A stretch of DNA of 64,000 nt from JAFECT01 sp963838235 (lineage in GTDB: Bacteria; Pseudomonadota; Alphaproteobacteria; Caulobacterales; Caulobacteraceae), in assembly GCA_963838235.1 (NCBI GenBank), contig CAWIQJ010000005.1:186001-250000 (forward strand), in the 5' to 3' direction. The notes under the pieces were generated by a model. That model did no database searches and was not told the origin of the DNA. It worked only from the letters and a program-made list of their open reading frames with translations. The stretch's first letter is position 1. Each line of letters begins with the position of its first letter. The position numbers and the translations under genes were made by a program. Shown here piece after piece: positions 17,238-25,589 of this stretch.

Positions 17238-17364
17238 GACCGGGTTTCCGTAACGTCTCGGTTCCGGCCAAGCGGCAATACGCCCTCTGGCCGGAGCTGT
17301 CTTAGGGCGCCAACTAGGCGCCAGGTGTGACCATCACGCGTACCGATCCAATCGGGGTGGATCC

Positions 17365-18915
17365 TTGTTCAAGTCCATTCGCATCGCGCATTCCAACCGC
17401 GGCCGCCCCGCCGCGGCTTGGCTGTTTGCAGCGTTCGCGACCCTTCTGATTGCGCTGGCCCCCGGCGGCGCGACCCGCGCCCAGAGCCAGGCCCCCGCCG
17501 TCCTGACCAGCGTGACCTCCGCCGACCTAAACGGCGGCGACGTCCAGCTGACCCTGACCTTCGCGCCGGCCGCGCCGGGTTATTCGTTGATCAAGAACGA
17601 CACCGATACGCCATCGATCGCCTTCGGCCTGTCGAACCGCGGGTCCGGCGCAATCATGCCGTCCGGCGGCAAGGGCCTCCTGAAGGGCATCGACGTCCAG
17701 CAGGCGGACACGGTGCTGATCCTCCACCTCACCACCGCCGGGCCGGTCCACATGACGGCGACCAAGGCCGGGCAAGTGATCACGCTGACGCTGGCGCGCC
17801 CGACCCGCGGCCAGATGGCTCAGCAGATGCAAACCGGTCCGGTCGGCCCGCTGCCTCCGCACGCCGAGCGCGATCCGGGCCAGGACGGCTTCGAGGTCGT
17901 GCCGTTGAAATACGCCGACGTCAGCGAGATCGTGGGCCTGCTCACCGACGGCCTGTCGGTGAAGCCCAATGACAGCTTCACCCCGCACGAGCCCGCCTTC
18001 GGCTCCGCCGGCATGGGCGGCGCCTACCAGGCGCCGCAGCCGGTGACTCCGGAAACGTCGGATCAGCCGATGGCCCAGTCGGTGGATGAGGCGATCGGCG
18101 TCGACCGGCGCCTGAACGCGATCATCCTGCGCGGTTCGCCCGAACGCATCGCGCGGCTGAAGGCCAAGATCGAAAAGCTCGACGTGCCGGTCACCAGCGT
18201 GGTGCTCGAGACGACCTTTGTGGAGCTGACCGAGAGCGGCGCGAAGAATCTCGGTCTCAACTTCAACAACGGCGCCAACCAGATCGCCGTCGCGTCGTAC
18301 CAGTCGGGCCAGTACAACACCGCCCAGTTCGGAAGCTCCAAGGGCCTCGCGAGCATTTCGTTGCAGGCCGCGATTTCCGCTCAGGTGGAGAAGGGCAACG
18401 GCCGCATCATCTCGCGCCCGCGCATCTCGGCGCAGAGCGGCGGTACGGCCAAGATCATCACCGGTGACGCCCTGCCGATCCTGACCTCGATCGCCCTGTC
18501 GGGCGTGAACGCGGTGTCGCAGCAGGTGCAGTATGTGAACGTCGGCGTGACCCTGCAGATCGCGCCGCGCATCTCCGACGACGGCTATGTCACCAGCCAC
18601 GTGTTCTGCGAGGTCTCGAGCGTGACCGGCACTTCGCAGGGCTATCCGACCATCAGCCAGCGCGAGGCCTCGACCTCGGCGACGGTGAAGGACGGCGAGG
18701 CCTTCATCATCGGCGGCCTGACCGAAGAGAACCAGCTCACCTCCAACTCCAAGCTGCCGCTTGCAGGCGACGCGCCGATCATCGGCAATCTGTTCCACGC
18801 GCGCACCAGCACCATGTCTAAGACCCAGCTTTATATCGTGGTCACCCCGCACATCGTGCGCGGCGACGCGGCCGACGCAGCGGCGGCCGCCGCTGCGCTG
18901 AGCAAGGCGAACTGA
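17365..18915 (+). CDS. Secretin (type II/III/IV pilus-like outer-membrane channel), copy 1
   Basis: A 516-residue exported protein with an N-terminal signal region (AAAWLFAAFATLLIALAPGGATRAQ) and an AMIN-like beta domain (about 45-150). A short N-domain (FEVVPLKYADVSEIVGLL) follows, then the secretin pore domain from about residue 260. The family hallmark is SKLPLAGDAPIIGNLFHART near the C-terminus, preceded by DGEAFIIGGLTEE. This order resembles PilQ more than GspD but is shorter. No inner-membrane assembly genes are adjacent. TTG start at 17365. It is followed by a paralogue after a gap of about 110 bp. Confidence 0.85.
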   Translation: MFKSIRIAHSNRGRPAAAWLFAAFATLLIALAPGGATRAQSQAPAVLTSVTSADLNGGDVQLTLTFAPAAPGYSLIKNDTDTPSIAFGLSNRGSGAIMPSGGKGLLKGIDVQQADTVLILHLTTAGPVHMTATKAGQVITLTLARPTRGQMAQQMQTGPVGPLPPHAERDPGQDGFEVVPLKYADVSEIVGLLTDGLSVKPNDSFTPHEPAFGSAGMGGAYQAPQPVTPETSDQPMAQSVDEAIGVDRRLNAIILRGSPERIARLKAKIEKLDVPVTSVVLETTFVELTESGAKNLGLNFNNGANQIAVASYQSGQYNTAQFGSSKGLASISLQAAISAQVEKGNGRIISRPRISAQSGGTAKIITGDALPILTSIALSGVNAVSQQVQYVNVGVTLQIAPRISDDGYVTSHVFCEVSSVTGTSQGYPTISQREASTSATVKDGEAFIIGGLTEENQLTSNSKLPLAGDAPIIGNLFHARTSTMSKTQLYIVVTPHIVRGDAADAAAAAAALSKAN

Positions 18916-19027
18916 GGCCTGTGGTGGATGATCGCGCAGCCAGGAATAGGGTATCGTGCGGGGGCTGCGGCCCCCATAGTCGCGGCGGATTCGGGGTCCG
19001 GCGAGCGTTGAAGGCCAAGGCGGCGTC

Positions 19028-20599
19028 ATGAGTCATCGCAAACAGGGCCGGTTCGGGATCGGCGCCCTCGGGCGTCTCAGCGCTGTCGTGGCGGCTCTGG
19101 CGCTCGACTGGGCGTCGGTTTCGCTGCCCTCGGATGCGGCCCGCGCCGAGTCGGCCGCTCCCGGTCCCGCGGCGCTCACCGGCATCGACGTCAGCGACGC
19201 CGGCGACGGCAAGACCCGCGTGGTCCTGACCTTCAACAAGATCCTGCCGAGCTTCACCGTGACCGCCAACGACGCCGGCGTGGACTCGCTCGTCTTCGCC
19301 GGTGCGGTGCGCAATTCGAGCGCCCGGGCGCCGAACGGGTCGCGCGGCCTGCTGGCCTCGATCTCCTTCGACCAGGGCCAGAACAACGCCCTGACCGTCA
19401 GCGTGACCGGAATCCAGCCGATCCACCTCAACGCGACGCCGGGCTCGACGCGTACGCTCACCCTGGACATTTCCCCCGCCCTGCCCGGTTCGGCCGCGAC
19501 CCAGAGGCCGGCCGCGCTTCCCGCCTACGAGGATCGCAACGGCGACCAGGACGGCTTCGAGGTCGTGCCGTTGAAGTACGCCGATGTCAGCGAGGTGGTG
19601 GGCCTGCTCACCGATGGCCTGTCGGTGAAGCCCAACGACAGCTTCACGCCCCAGGAGCCGGCGTTCGGCTCCGCCGGCGTCGGCGGATCCTACCAGGCGC
19701 CGCAGGTGCAGGGCGGCGTATCGCCCGGCTCGGTGCAGCCCAGTGATCCGATCGGCCAGTCGGTGGACGAAGCCATCGGCATCGACCGGCGCCTGAACGC
19801 CATCATTCTGCGCGGCTCACCCGAACGCATCGCGCGGCTGAAGGCCAAGATCGCCAAGCTCGACGTGCCGGTCACCAGCGTTATCCTGGAAACCACCTTC
19901 GTGGAGTTGACTGAGACCGGCGCGAAGAACCTCGGTCTCAACTTCAACAACGCCAACAACCAGATCGCCGTCGCGTCGTACCAGTCGGGCCAGTTCAACA
20001 CGGCGCAGATCGGCAGCTCCAAGGGCTTGGCCAGCGTTTCGCTGCAGGCGGCGATTTCGGCCCAGGTGCAGAAGGGCAACGGCCGCATCATCTCGCGCCC
20101 GCGCATCTCGGCTCAGAGCGGCGGCACCGCCAAGATCATCACCGGTGACGCCCTGCCGATCCTGACCTCGATCGCCCTGTCGGGCGTGAATGCGGTGTCG
20201 CAGCAGGTGCAGTATGTGAATGTGGGCGTGACGTTGCAGATCGCGCCGCGCATCGCCGACGACGGCTATGTCACCAGCCATGTGTTCTGCGAGGTCTCCA
20301 GCGTCACCGGCACCTCGCAGGGTTACCCCACCATCAGCCAGCGCGAGGCCTCGACCTCGGCGACGGTGAAGGACGGCGAGGCCTTCATCATCGGCGGCCT
20401 GACCGAGGAGAACCAGCTCTCCTCCAACTCCAAGCTGCCGATTGCAGGCGACGCGCCGATCATCGGCAATCTGTTCCACGCGCGCACCAGCACCATGTCC
20501 AAGACCCAGCTTTATATCGTGGTGACGCCGCACGTGGTGCGCGGCGACGCGGCCGATGCGGCGGCGGCCGCTGCGGCGCTCAGCAAGGCGAACCCCTAA
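19028..20599 (+). CDS. Secretin, copy 2 (tandem paralogue)
   Basis: A 523-residue paralogue of the preceding secretin with the same domain order. From SVDEAIG to the C-terminus I count about 14 substitutions in roughly 265 residues, while the N-terminal ~150 residues (signal peptide and AMIN-like domain) are clearly diverged. That contrast suggests duplication with the pore domain under strong constraint or gene conversion. It converges on the CFA synthase gene with only 12 bp between stops. Confidence 0.85.
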   Translation: MSHRKQGRFGIGALGRLSAVVAALALDWASVSLPSDAARAESAAPGPAALTGIDVSDAGDGKTRVVLTFNKILPSFTVTANDAGVDSLVFAGAVRNSSARAPNGSRGLLASISFDQGQNNALTVSVTGIQPIHLNATPGSTRTLTLDISPALPGSAATQRPAALPAYEDRNGDQDGFEVVPLKYADVSEVVGLLTDGLSVKPNDSFTPQEPAFGSAGVGGSYQAPQVQGGVSPGSVQPSDPIGQSVDEAIGIDRRLNAIILRGSPERIARLKAKIAKLDVPVTSVILETTFVELTETGAKNLGLNFNNANNQIAVASYQSGQFNTAQIGSSKGLASVSLQAAISAQVQKGNGRIISRPRISAQSGGTAKIITGDALPILTSIALSGVNAVSQQVQYVNVGVTLQIAPRIADDGYVTSHVFCEVSSVTGTSQGYPTISQREASTSATVKDGEAFIIGGLTEENQLSSNSKLPIAGDAPIIGNLFHARTSTMSKTQLYIVVTPHVVRGDAADAAAAAAALSKANP

Positions 20600-20611
20600 G
20601 CGACGCGGTTC

Positions 20612-21817
20612 TTAAGCGACTTGGCGGCGGCGCATGCCGCCGCGCTCGAAGGCTTCGATATAGTCGCGGGTGATCGGCACGGCGTCCACGCGCTTGGTCA
20701 GCTGCAGTTGGAACACCATGTGGCCGCAATAGCGGAAGGCGATCTCGCTGGAGGCGAGATAGAATTCCCACATCCGGCAGAAGCGCTCGTCGTAGAGCTC
20801 AGCGATTTCCGCGCGGCGCGCGGTGAACCGTTTGCGCCATTCCCGCAGGGTCTCGGCGTAGTGCAGGCGCAGGATCTCCACGTCGGTGATCCACAGGCCC
20901 GCCTTTTCGATGTGCGGCAGCACTTCCGACAGGGCCGGAATATAGCCGCCCGGGAAGATATATTTCGCGATCCAGGGCTGGGTCGTGTTCGGTCCGTCCT
21001 TGCGGCCGATCGAATGGATCACCGCGACGCCGTCGTCCTTCAGCAGCCGCGCCACCGTATCGAAATAGGTCTGGTAGTTGGGCCGGCCCACATGCTCGAA
21101 CATTCCAACCGAGACGATGCGGTCGAACGGCCCGGTCACGTCGCGATAGTCCTGCAGGCGAAACTCGGCGCGCTCCGTGAAGCCGCGCGCGCAGGCGCGC
21201 TGTTGGGCGGTGGCGAGCTGTTCGTCCGATAGGGTGACGCCGGTCACCCGCGCGCCGTGCTCGGCCATGGTCAGGCCCAGGCCGCCCCAGCCGCAACCGA
21301 GGTCGAGCACGCTCATGCCGTCCTCCATCAGCAGTTTGGCGATCAGGTGTCGCTTCTTCGCCGCCTGCGCGTCCTCGAGCGGCACGCCGGGGTGATCGAA
21401 ATAGGCGCAGGAGTACTGCAGGTCATCGTCGAGGAACATGCGATAGAGGTCGAGCGACAGGTCGTAGTGGTGGTGGATGTTGGCGCGCGCGGCGTTGCGG
21501 TCGTTCCACTGGTCGATCAGGCGCTTCACCCGCGCGAACGGTCCGGGCTTGGACGCTGGCCGCAGCGCGCGATTGCGCCCGAACAGGTCGAGGAAGCCAT
21601 AGATGTCGCCCTCGACCACCTCGAAGCCGCCGTTCATGTACGCTTCGCCGAGCGCCAGCGACGGGCGCCGTGCGATGCGGAAGGCGGTTGCGGCGTCACG
21701 GACGTGGATGACGACTTCGGGCGGCGCGGGCTCGCCCACGCGGATCTGTTTTCCGCCGGGCAGGATGAACAGGGCGGAGCCCTCTTTGAAAAAGTCGCGG
21801 ATGACGCCTTCGATCAT
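20612..21817 (-). CDS. cfa: Cyclopropane-fatty-acyl-phospholipid synthase
   Basis: An intact 401-residue enzyme that transfers a methylene group from SAM to unsaturated acyl chains of membrane phospholipids. The N-terminal lipid-binding part includes ALGEAYMNGGFEVVEGDIYG. The SAM site is MSVLDLGCGWGGLGLTMAEHG. Active-site regions include HHYDLSLDLYRMFLDDDLQYSCAYF and VSVGMFEHVGRPNYQTYF, and IFPGGYIPALSEV marks the C-terminal part. It is separate from the RpoE locus and has no TGATCC/CGTA promoter upstream; a palindrome sits 11 bp before its start. Confidence 0.92.
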   Translation of the reverse strand: MIEGVIRDFFKEGSALFILPGGKQIRVGEPAPPEVVIHVRDAATAFRIARRPSLALGEAYMNGGFEVVEGDIYGFLDLFGRNRALRPASKPGPFARVKRLIDQWNDRNAARANIHHHYDLSLDLYRMFLDDDLQYSCAYFDHPGVPLEDAQAAKKRHLIAKLLMEDGMSVLDLGCGWGGLGLTMAEHGARVTGVTLSDEQLATAQQRACARGFTERAEFRLQDYRDVTGPFDRIVSVGMFEHVGRPNYQTYFDTVARLLKDDGVAVIHSIGRKDGPNTTQPWIAKYIFPGGYIPALSEVLPHIEKAGLWITDVEILRLHYAETLREWRKRFTARRAEIAELYDERFCRMWEFYLASSEIAFRYCGHMVFQLQLTKRVDAVPITRDYIEAFERGGMRRRQVA

Positions 21818-21827
21818 GGCCGACCCT

Positions 21828-21848
21828 CCCGTTCGTATACGAAACGGG
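21828..21848. promoter_or_regulatory. Palindrome upstream of cfa
   Basis: The inner TTCGTATACGAA (21832-21843) is a perfect 12-bp palindrome, and flanking CCCGTT and AACGGG extend it to 21 bp with one offset base. It lies just upstream of the cfa ATG and just downstream of the nitrobindin-like gene stop, so it could be an operator for cfa or an intergenic hairpin. Confidence 0.45.
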
Positions 21849-21859
21849 TAAATTCGGGC

Positions 21860-22501
21860 TCAGGTTCCCGCTGCGCGCGCCAGGGGATTGGGGGTCGGCT
21901 CAGCGACCTTGTGCAGGGTGTTGCGGTCGGTGTGGGCGAAGGGGTCGTCGCGGCCGTGGACCTTCAGCGTGGTCTCTTCGAAATAGCTCCACGAGCCGTC
22001 GGGGTTGACCGTCACCACCATGCGGAACGCGTCGGTGCGGAAGGCTTGGTCCAGGAACGGGCTCGACACAATTCCGGCGGTCGTGGAGCCGCGTTCGGCG
22101 GCGACCTCGAATTTCTTCGCGTCGGGCGCGGCCTTGCCGATCGCCAGCACGGCCTGGCCGCGCGGGATGGTCAGGGTGTGGATGATGGTTCCCGTCGTCG
22201 GCTCCCACAGCCAGTAGCCGACCTGGTCGTGATAGGTCTCGACCTCGCCCGGCTTCACGATGTGGGTGTGGTAGCGCAGCCCATAGAGCACCTGGGGCCC
22301 GTTCGACTGGGGATCGCAGGGCTGCAGCTCGTACCGCTCGATGTAGGGCTGGCGGCGCGGTTCGTCGATGTAAGGGTTCACGTCCAGGCTCTTGTCGCCC
22401 TCCCAGATCCCGGCCAGGGCGCGCAACGGCCCGAGGTTGTTCAGGGTGTTGTCGTCGATGTCCTCCTGCTCGGTGAAGATGTCGGCGGGGAGGGGCTCCA
22501 T
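21860..22501 (-). CDS. Nitrobindin-like (FABP-type) beta-barrel protein
   Basis: A 213-residue cytoplasmic protein of the heme-binding beta-barrel family. The diagnostic Gly-x-Trp-x-Gly motif appears as LAGIWEGDKSLDVNPY near residue 35, followed by YIERYELQPCDPQSNGPQVL and a late FRTDAFRMVVTVNPDG. Nitrobindins bind heme or nitric oxide; some bacterial relatives bind other hydrophobic ligands. ATG 22501 is chosen because GGAGCC lies just upstream; an in-frame ATG at 22570 would add a basic tail atypical of the family. It is upstream of and co-oriented with cfa. Confidence 0.75.
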   Translation of the reverse strand: MEPLPADIFTEQEDIDDNTLNNLGPLRALAGIWEGDKSLDVNPYIDEPRRQPYIERYELQPCDPQSNGPQVLYGLRYHTHIVKPGEVETYHDQVGYWLWEPTTGTIIHTLTIPRGQAVLAIGKAAPDAKKFEVAAERGSTTAGIVSSPFLDQAFRTDAFRMVVTVNPDGSWSYFEETTLKVHGRDDPFAHTDRNTLHKVAEPTPNPLARAAGT

Positions 22502-22626
22502 GGGCGGCTCCGCTAGAGGTCGAACGGTTGAGCTGTCGTTCTTTTTAGCCCGGCGCGCCCGGGAGGGCACGGACCATTAAGTCTGAGCCGCCATACTGGC
22601 GGGCGGCAACCGAAAGGAGCGCCGTC

Positions 22627-23010
22627 ATGCGTATGTTCGTATTGGCCCTCGTCGCCGCCGCGGGCCTTATGGCCGTCTCGGCCACCGCCCAGAACTCGAC
22701 CCCGGCCCAGAGCTCGGCCGGCGGGATGAGCCGGGCGGGCCGCCAGATCACCCTCTGCCTCGACAGCGAGGGCGTGCGCCATCAGGCCGTCTGCCAGCGC
22801 GGCACCGAACTCGGCCAGAATTACGTTTGTACCTGCGAGGACGGCCTGACCGCCGTCTCCGCGCCGGCCTGCGCCGTCGGCGAGACCCCGGCCCCGGAGA
22901 GCGCGGCGGCGTCCCAGGCGATGAAGGCCGCGCTGAAGACCGGCACCCTGAACGATGTCCAGGTCGACGGCCAGCGGATGTGCGTCCAGGCCCGCCACGC
23001 GCCGGGCTGA
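22627..23010 (+). CDS. Small secreted protein, 127 aa
   Basis: Clear signal peptide (MRMFVLALVAAAGLMAVSATAQ) and a ribosome-binding site (AAAGGAG) 7 bp before the ATG. The mature part has six cysteines (LCLDSEG, AVCQRG, YVCTCEDG, PACAVG, RMCVQ), suggesting disulfides. The family is not recognised. It is divergent from the nitrobindin-like gene. Confidence 0.65.
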   Translation: MRMFVLALVAAAGLMAVSATAQNSTPAQSSAGGMSRAGRQITLCLDSEGVRHQAVCQRGTELGQNYVCTCEDGLTAVSAPACAVGETPAPESAAASQAMKAALKTGTLNDVQVDGQRMCVQARHAPG

Positions 23011-23108
23011 GCCCGGCGGCGAATTCCAGGCTGACGGGGAAAGCCGAGAGCAAGCTTGCCGTGCGAGGTTACGGTCAGGCTTGCATGCGCCGCGCCCCGA
23101 GGGCCCTG

Positions 23109-23372
23109 ATGAAACGGCTCGAGATCGTCCTTTTCTGCGCCGCCCTCGCCGTGGCGGGCGCCGCCCACGCCGCATGCGCGCCGCCGGCCAAGCCGCCGCC
23201 GCCCGGCCGGCGCGGCTGGCTCGTCGTCAACCCGCGCGAAATCGCCGCCTGCGGCCGCGCCGGCGGCAAGGTCTCGATCATCGCGCACATGCGCTATTGC
23301 TCCGTCGCCTTCGTGCAGGATCGCGCGGCCGCTCACGGCGCGAAGCATGGCGTCGCCGGCCCAGGCGGCTAA
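23109..23372 (+). CDS. Small secreted protein, 87 aa
   Basis: A short ORF from ATG 23109 with a signal peptide (LEIVLFCAALAVAGAAHAAC). The cleavage region resembles AxA followed by Cys. The mature part is proline-rich, then GWLVVNPREIAACGRAGGKV and YCSVAFVQDRA. Three cysteines are visible in the mature part. Function is unknown. It lies between another small secreted protein and a secreted glycosidase-like protein, all on the same strand. Confidence 0.5.
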   Translation: MKRLEIVLFCAALAVAGAAHAACAPPAKPPPPGRRGWLVVNPREIAACGRAGGKVSIIAHMRYCSVAFVQDRAAAHGAKHGVAGPGG

Positions 23373-23435
23373 TCGTAGACCCCGACCCCGAGCGCGTGAT
23401 AGCCAAGACACACGGTCTCGTGGGGGGACAGCGGC

Positions 23436-25583
23436 ATGTGGAAATCCTGGCTCGTGGCGGGCTGCGTAGCGGCGGCCGCATTCGGAACGGCCGTCTGCGC
23501 CGCGCCGCAGGTCACGCGCGATCGCGTCGTCGTCGATCTGTCGCGGCCGGTGAACACCTTCACCCCGAACGAAGCGCTGGGCGCGGCCCTCGACGGCATG
23601 GAGAAGGACGAGGTCAAACTGTACCTGACGCCCTTCAACATCGAGAAGATGCATTCGTCGGGCGTCCGCCGCGTCACCTATCGCACGCGACCCGAACTCG
23701 GCATCAAACTCTGGCACTGGACCGAAGAGGGGACGTGGAGCGATCCGGAGCACAAGCAGGGCTACTGGACCGGCAGCGATCATCCGTCGAAAGAACCGGA
23801 CGTCACCTGGGGCTACGACCTGCCCCGGCGCGGCGACAGCATCGATAACGCGTCCAACGTCGGCTATTCGCGCATCGACGACGGCGACCCGGCGAGCTTC
23901 TGGAAGAGCAATCCTTATCTCGATCATCGCTACACCGGCCTTGCCGAGACGCGACCGGCGTGGATTGTGCTGTCGTTCGAGAAGGCCATGCCGATCGATG
24001 CGGCGTCCATCCAGTGGGCCGCGCCCTGGGCCAAGCACTTCCTGGTGCAGTACTGGGACGGTGAGGACGGCTATTGGGAAGGCAAGGAAGTCGGTTCGGA
24101 TAAGGGCCACTGGCGCACCTTCCCGCACGGCGACGTGACGGTCGAGGGTGTTCCGGGCGACAAGGTGCTGCACCTCGCCGACAAGCCGATGGCTGTGCAC
24201 TTCGTGCGCATCCTCATGCTCGAGTCGTCGGAGACAGGACCGGAGGGATCGACCGACATCCGCGACCGCCTGGGTTATGCGGTGCGCGAGGTGGGCGTCG
24301 GTTCGATCGGGCGCGACGGCAAGTTCACCGACGTGGTGCGCCACGGCAAGACCAAGGAAACTCAGACCGTCGTGCAGGTCTCCTCCACCGACCCGTGGCA
24401 TCGCGCGGTGGACCGCGACCTCGGCACCGAACAGCCGAGTCTCGACTTCGTGTTTCGCAGCGGGCTCAGCGGCGGCCTGCCGCTGATGGTTCCAGTCGGC
24501 GTCTATTACGACACGCCCGAGAACGCGCTGGCGGAGATCCGCTATGTGAAAAGTCGCGGCTGGCCGGTCAGCCAGATCGAACTCGGCGAGGAACCGGACG
24601 GCCAGTTCATCCGTCCCGAAGACTATGCCGACCTCTATGTCGTGTGGGCCCGGAAGATTCATGAGATCGATCCGACGCTGCAACTGGGCGGCCCCAGCAT
24701 GCAGGGCGCGCTCACCGGAACTTGGCCGGATACGGAATCGGGAACCGCCTGGATGGGCCGTTTCGTCGCCGAGTTGAAGGCGCGCGGCGGCCTCGACCAG
24801 TTTCAGTTCTACTCCTTCGAACACTACGCCTTCGACGATGTCTGCGGCGCCATCGACGTGAAGCTGCGCCAGGAAGACGTCCTGCTCGACAACATCATAA
24901 CGCAGAACACCCAGGCAGGCGTGCCGACCTCGATACCGTGGGTTATCAGCGAGTACGGCCTGTCGCCCTTCTCGGGACGGCAGATGTCGGACATCGGCGG
25001 CGCGCTCTACGCCGCCGACGTGGTCGGGCATTTTCTGACCAAGGGCGGCGCCGCGGCCTATATGTTCGGCTACACGCCCGACGAGCCGATCAACCAGAAC
25101 TTCCCGTGCGCCGGCTTCGGCAACATGATGCTGTACCAGGCCGACGACAGCGGCCGCTCGAAGTGGCCCATGGCGATGTACTGGGCCGAGCGCATGATGC
25201 TGAAGGACTGGGCGACGCCGAACGACAAGCCGCAGCAGTTGTACGCGGCGCATTCGAGCGTGAAGGACAAGCAGGGCCGGCCCTACCTCGTCGCCTATCC
25301 GCTGAAGGGTCCCGACGGGCATTGGGCGGTGATGTTGGTCAATCGCGATCCCGACCATGCGCACGCGGTGGACCTGTCCGCGCGCGGCGCCGGTTTCTTC
25401 GCAGTCGGCAAGCTCAGCGTCGTGCAGTTCTCGCCGGCGCAGTACCGCTGGCTGACCAAGGGCGACAAAAGCCACCCCTCGCGCGACGAACCGCCGGTGC
25501 GCTCGACCGTGAAAGCCGGTGCGCCGATCCGCGTGCCGCCGATGTCGCTGACGGTGGTGCGCGGGGACGGACCGAAGCTCTAG
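23436..25583 (+). CDS. Secreted glycoside hydrolase-like protein with discoidin-type domain
   Basis: A 715-residue exported protein (signal peptide MWKSWLVAGCVAAAAFGTAVC). Residues ~100-300 contain a carbohydrate-binding discoidin (F5/8C)-like region (ASNVGYSRIDDGDPASFWKS, RPAWIVLSFEKAMPIDAASI). From ~330 onward a clan GH-A-like barrel is suggested: the acid/base may be in QIELGEEPDGQ and the nucleophile in IPWVISEYGLSPFSG. A C-terminal beta domain (WAVMLVNRDPDHAHAVDLS) follows, as in GH30, GH39 and GH51 enzymes. I cannot assign a GH family or substrate. Confidence 0.7.
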   Translation: MWKSWLVAGCVAAAAFGTAVCAAPQVTRDRVVVDLSRPVNTFTPNEALGAALDGMEKDEVKLYLTPFNIEKMHSSGVRRVTYRTRPELGIKLWHWTEEGTWSDPEHKQGYWTGSDHPSKEPDVTWGYDLPRRGDSIDNASNVGYSRIDDGDPASFWKSNPYLDHRYTGLAETRPAWIVLSFEKAMPIDAASIQWAAPWAKHFLVQYWDGEDGYWEGKEVGSDKGHWRTFPHGDVTVEGVPGDKVLHLADKPMAVHFVRILMLESSETGPEGSTDIRDRLGYAVREVGVGSIGRDGKFTDVVRHGKTKETQTVVQVSSTDPWHRAVDRDLGTEQPSLDFVFRSGLSGGLPLMVPVGVYYDTPENALAEIRYVKSRGWPVSQIELGEEPDGQFIRPEDYADLYVVWARKIHEIDPTLQLGGPSMQGALTGTWPDTESGTAWMGRFVAELKARGGLDQFQFYSFEHYAFDDVCGAIDVKLRQEDVLLDNIITQNTQAGVPTSIPWVISEYGLSPFSGRQMSDIGGALYAADVVGHFLTKGGAAAYMFGYTPDEPINQNFPCAGFGNMMLYQADDSGRSKWPMAMYWAERMMLKDWATPNDKPQQLYAAHSSVKDKQGRPYLVAYPLKGPDGHWAVMLVNRDPDHAHAVDLSARGAGFFAVGKLSVVQFSPAQYRWLTKGDKSHPSRDEPPVRSTVKAGAPIRVPPMSLTVVRGDGPKL

Positions 25584-25589
25584 GTTCGC

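Noticed and set aside
22821..25475. 884-residue open frame on the minus strand
   Set aside because: It is antisense to the glycosidase-like gene and two small secreted genes, which have signal peptides and ribosome-binding sites. The antisense product shows no coherent domain.
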